DNA from: an uncultured Elusimicrobia bacterium
GTDB taxonomy: Bacteria > Elusimicrobiota > Endomicrobiia > Endomicrobiales > Endomicrobiaceae
DNA: 8,987 nucleotides
Assembly: GCA_900321055.1 (NCBI GenBank)
Contig: ONUQ01000162.1
Coordinates: forward strand, 1-8,987
Direction: 5' to 3'
Part shown: one piece after another, positions 8,796 through 8,987 of the stretch
Position numbering within the stretch: the first letter of the stretch is position 1
Layout: each line of letters begins with the position of its first letter
Position numbers and translations under genes: made by a program
Notes under the pieces: generated by a model
The model's database searches: none
Told to the model about the DNA's origin: nothing
The model's input: the letters and a program-made list of their open reading frames with translations, nothing else

Positions 8796-8824
8796 ATTAT
8801 GCTAAATTATTAATTGAAAATCAA
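8796..8824 (-). promoter_or_regulatory. Sigma-70-type promoter of the efflux operon
   Basis: On the minus strand there is a -35 box TTGATT (8824-8819), a 17-base spacer and a -10 box CATAAT (8801-8796). Transcription would start near 8789, about 40 bases before the adaptor ATG. A short inverted repeat CAAC-TG-GTTG (8822-8831) overlaps the -35 box and could be half of an operator, but it is too short to call. No regulator gene lies in the window. The promoter looks intact although all three genes behind it are broken. Confidence 0.6.
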
Positions 8825-8885
8825 CTGGTTGTATCTCTTTTATTGGTCACTATCGCCACAATCTTTATTTTCTATAAATATAAAC

Positions 8886-8986
8886 TGTAAATTCCGGAAG
8901 AACGAGAAGTTTTACTTTTTCCTGCCATTTCAGCAAGGTTTACTTTTTTTCCATAGAGAAAATTCTTCATTTTTTTTCATTACCAT
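8886..8986. repeat. Direct repeat, degenerate copy
   Basis: This is the diverged partner of 2047-2144. Taking the intact ppdK as ancestral, about 8 of the 12 substitutions are C-to-T or G-to-A, and both indels lengthen A/T runs, as expected for an unselected sequence in an AT-biased genome. Confidence 0.85.
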
Positions 8987-8987
8987 A
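8886..8987 (-). pseudogene. Degenerate ppdK 5' fragment (codons about 14-46), running off the right edge
   Basis: Positions 8886-8986 align with 2047-2144 of the intact ppdK on the same strand. I count 12 substitutions over 98 aligned bases (about 88% identity) plus two insertions in T runs (T4 to T5 and T6 to T8). The coding strand still shows parts of the family motif, such as NLAEMAGK, but the indels shift the frame and a stop follows directly (GGA AAA AAG TAA). Homology ends abruptly at about 8885, and the rest of the gene body is absent. What lies to the right is outside the window; it may hold the start codon and upstream region of this second copy. The fragment sits about 60 bases upstream of the efflux promoter. 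Confidence 0.85.

Overview
This is an AT-rich (by eye about two-thirds A+T) bacterial window in which every recognisable gene lies on the minus strand. Read in the direction of transcription (right to left) it holds: a degenerate fragment of a second ppdK gene at the right edge (8886-8987); a promoter (8796-8824); a three-gene RND tripartite efflux operon (membrane-fusion adaptor 8750-7082, inner-membrane HAE1-type pump 7056-3913, outer-membrane factor 3902-2465); a 280-base spacer with a strong promoter (2253-2282); and the first 728 codons of an intact pyruvate,phosphate dikinase gene (2184 to beyond the left edge).

The main result is that each efflux gene carries exactly one visible inactivating lesion, each of a different kind or at a different site. 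The adaptor has a +1 frameshift in an A8 tract (8054-8061). The pump has an in-frame TAA at codon 701 (4954-4956). The outer-membrane factor has a one-base insertion at 3592-3594. Apart from these lesions the reading frames remain open and the family residues are conserved, so the operon looks recently inactivated. The promoter, Shine-Dalgarno sites and tight gene spacing still look functional. ppdK, immediately downstream with its own promoter, has no lesion over 2.18 kb. This is selective decay of efflux next to a preserved PPi-linked glycolytic gene. The adaptor lesion sits in a poly(A) tract and could in principle be partly rescued by RNA polymerase slippage.

The adaptor is also unusual in design. 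After a complete membrane-fusion-protein body, its reading frame continues into a four-cysteine zinc-ribbon domain and a Lys/Gln/Asn/Glu-rich tail.

The host must have two membranes (lipoprotein adaptor plus outer-membrane factor). High A+T, pseudogenes and a bacterial PPDK fit a host-restricted bacterium undergoing genome reduction. An Elusimicrobia/Endomicrobium-type termite-gut symbiont would match this, but that assignment is an inference from general knowledge, not something the sequence proves. No RNA gene, CRISPR array or insertion sequence was seen.
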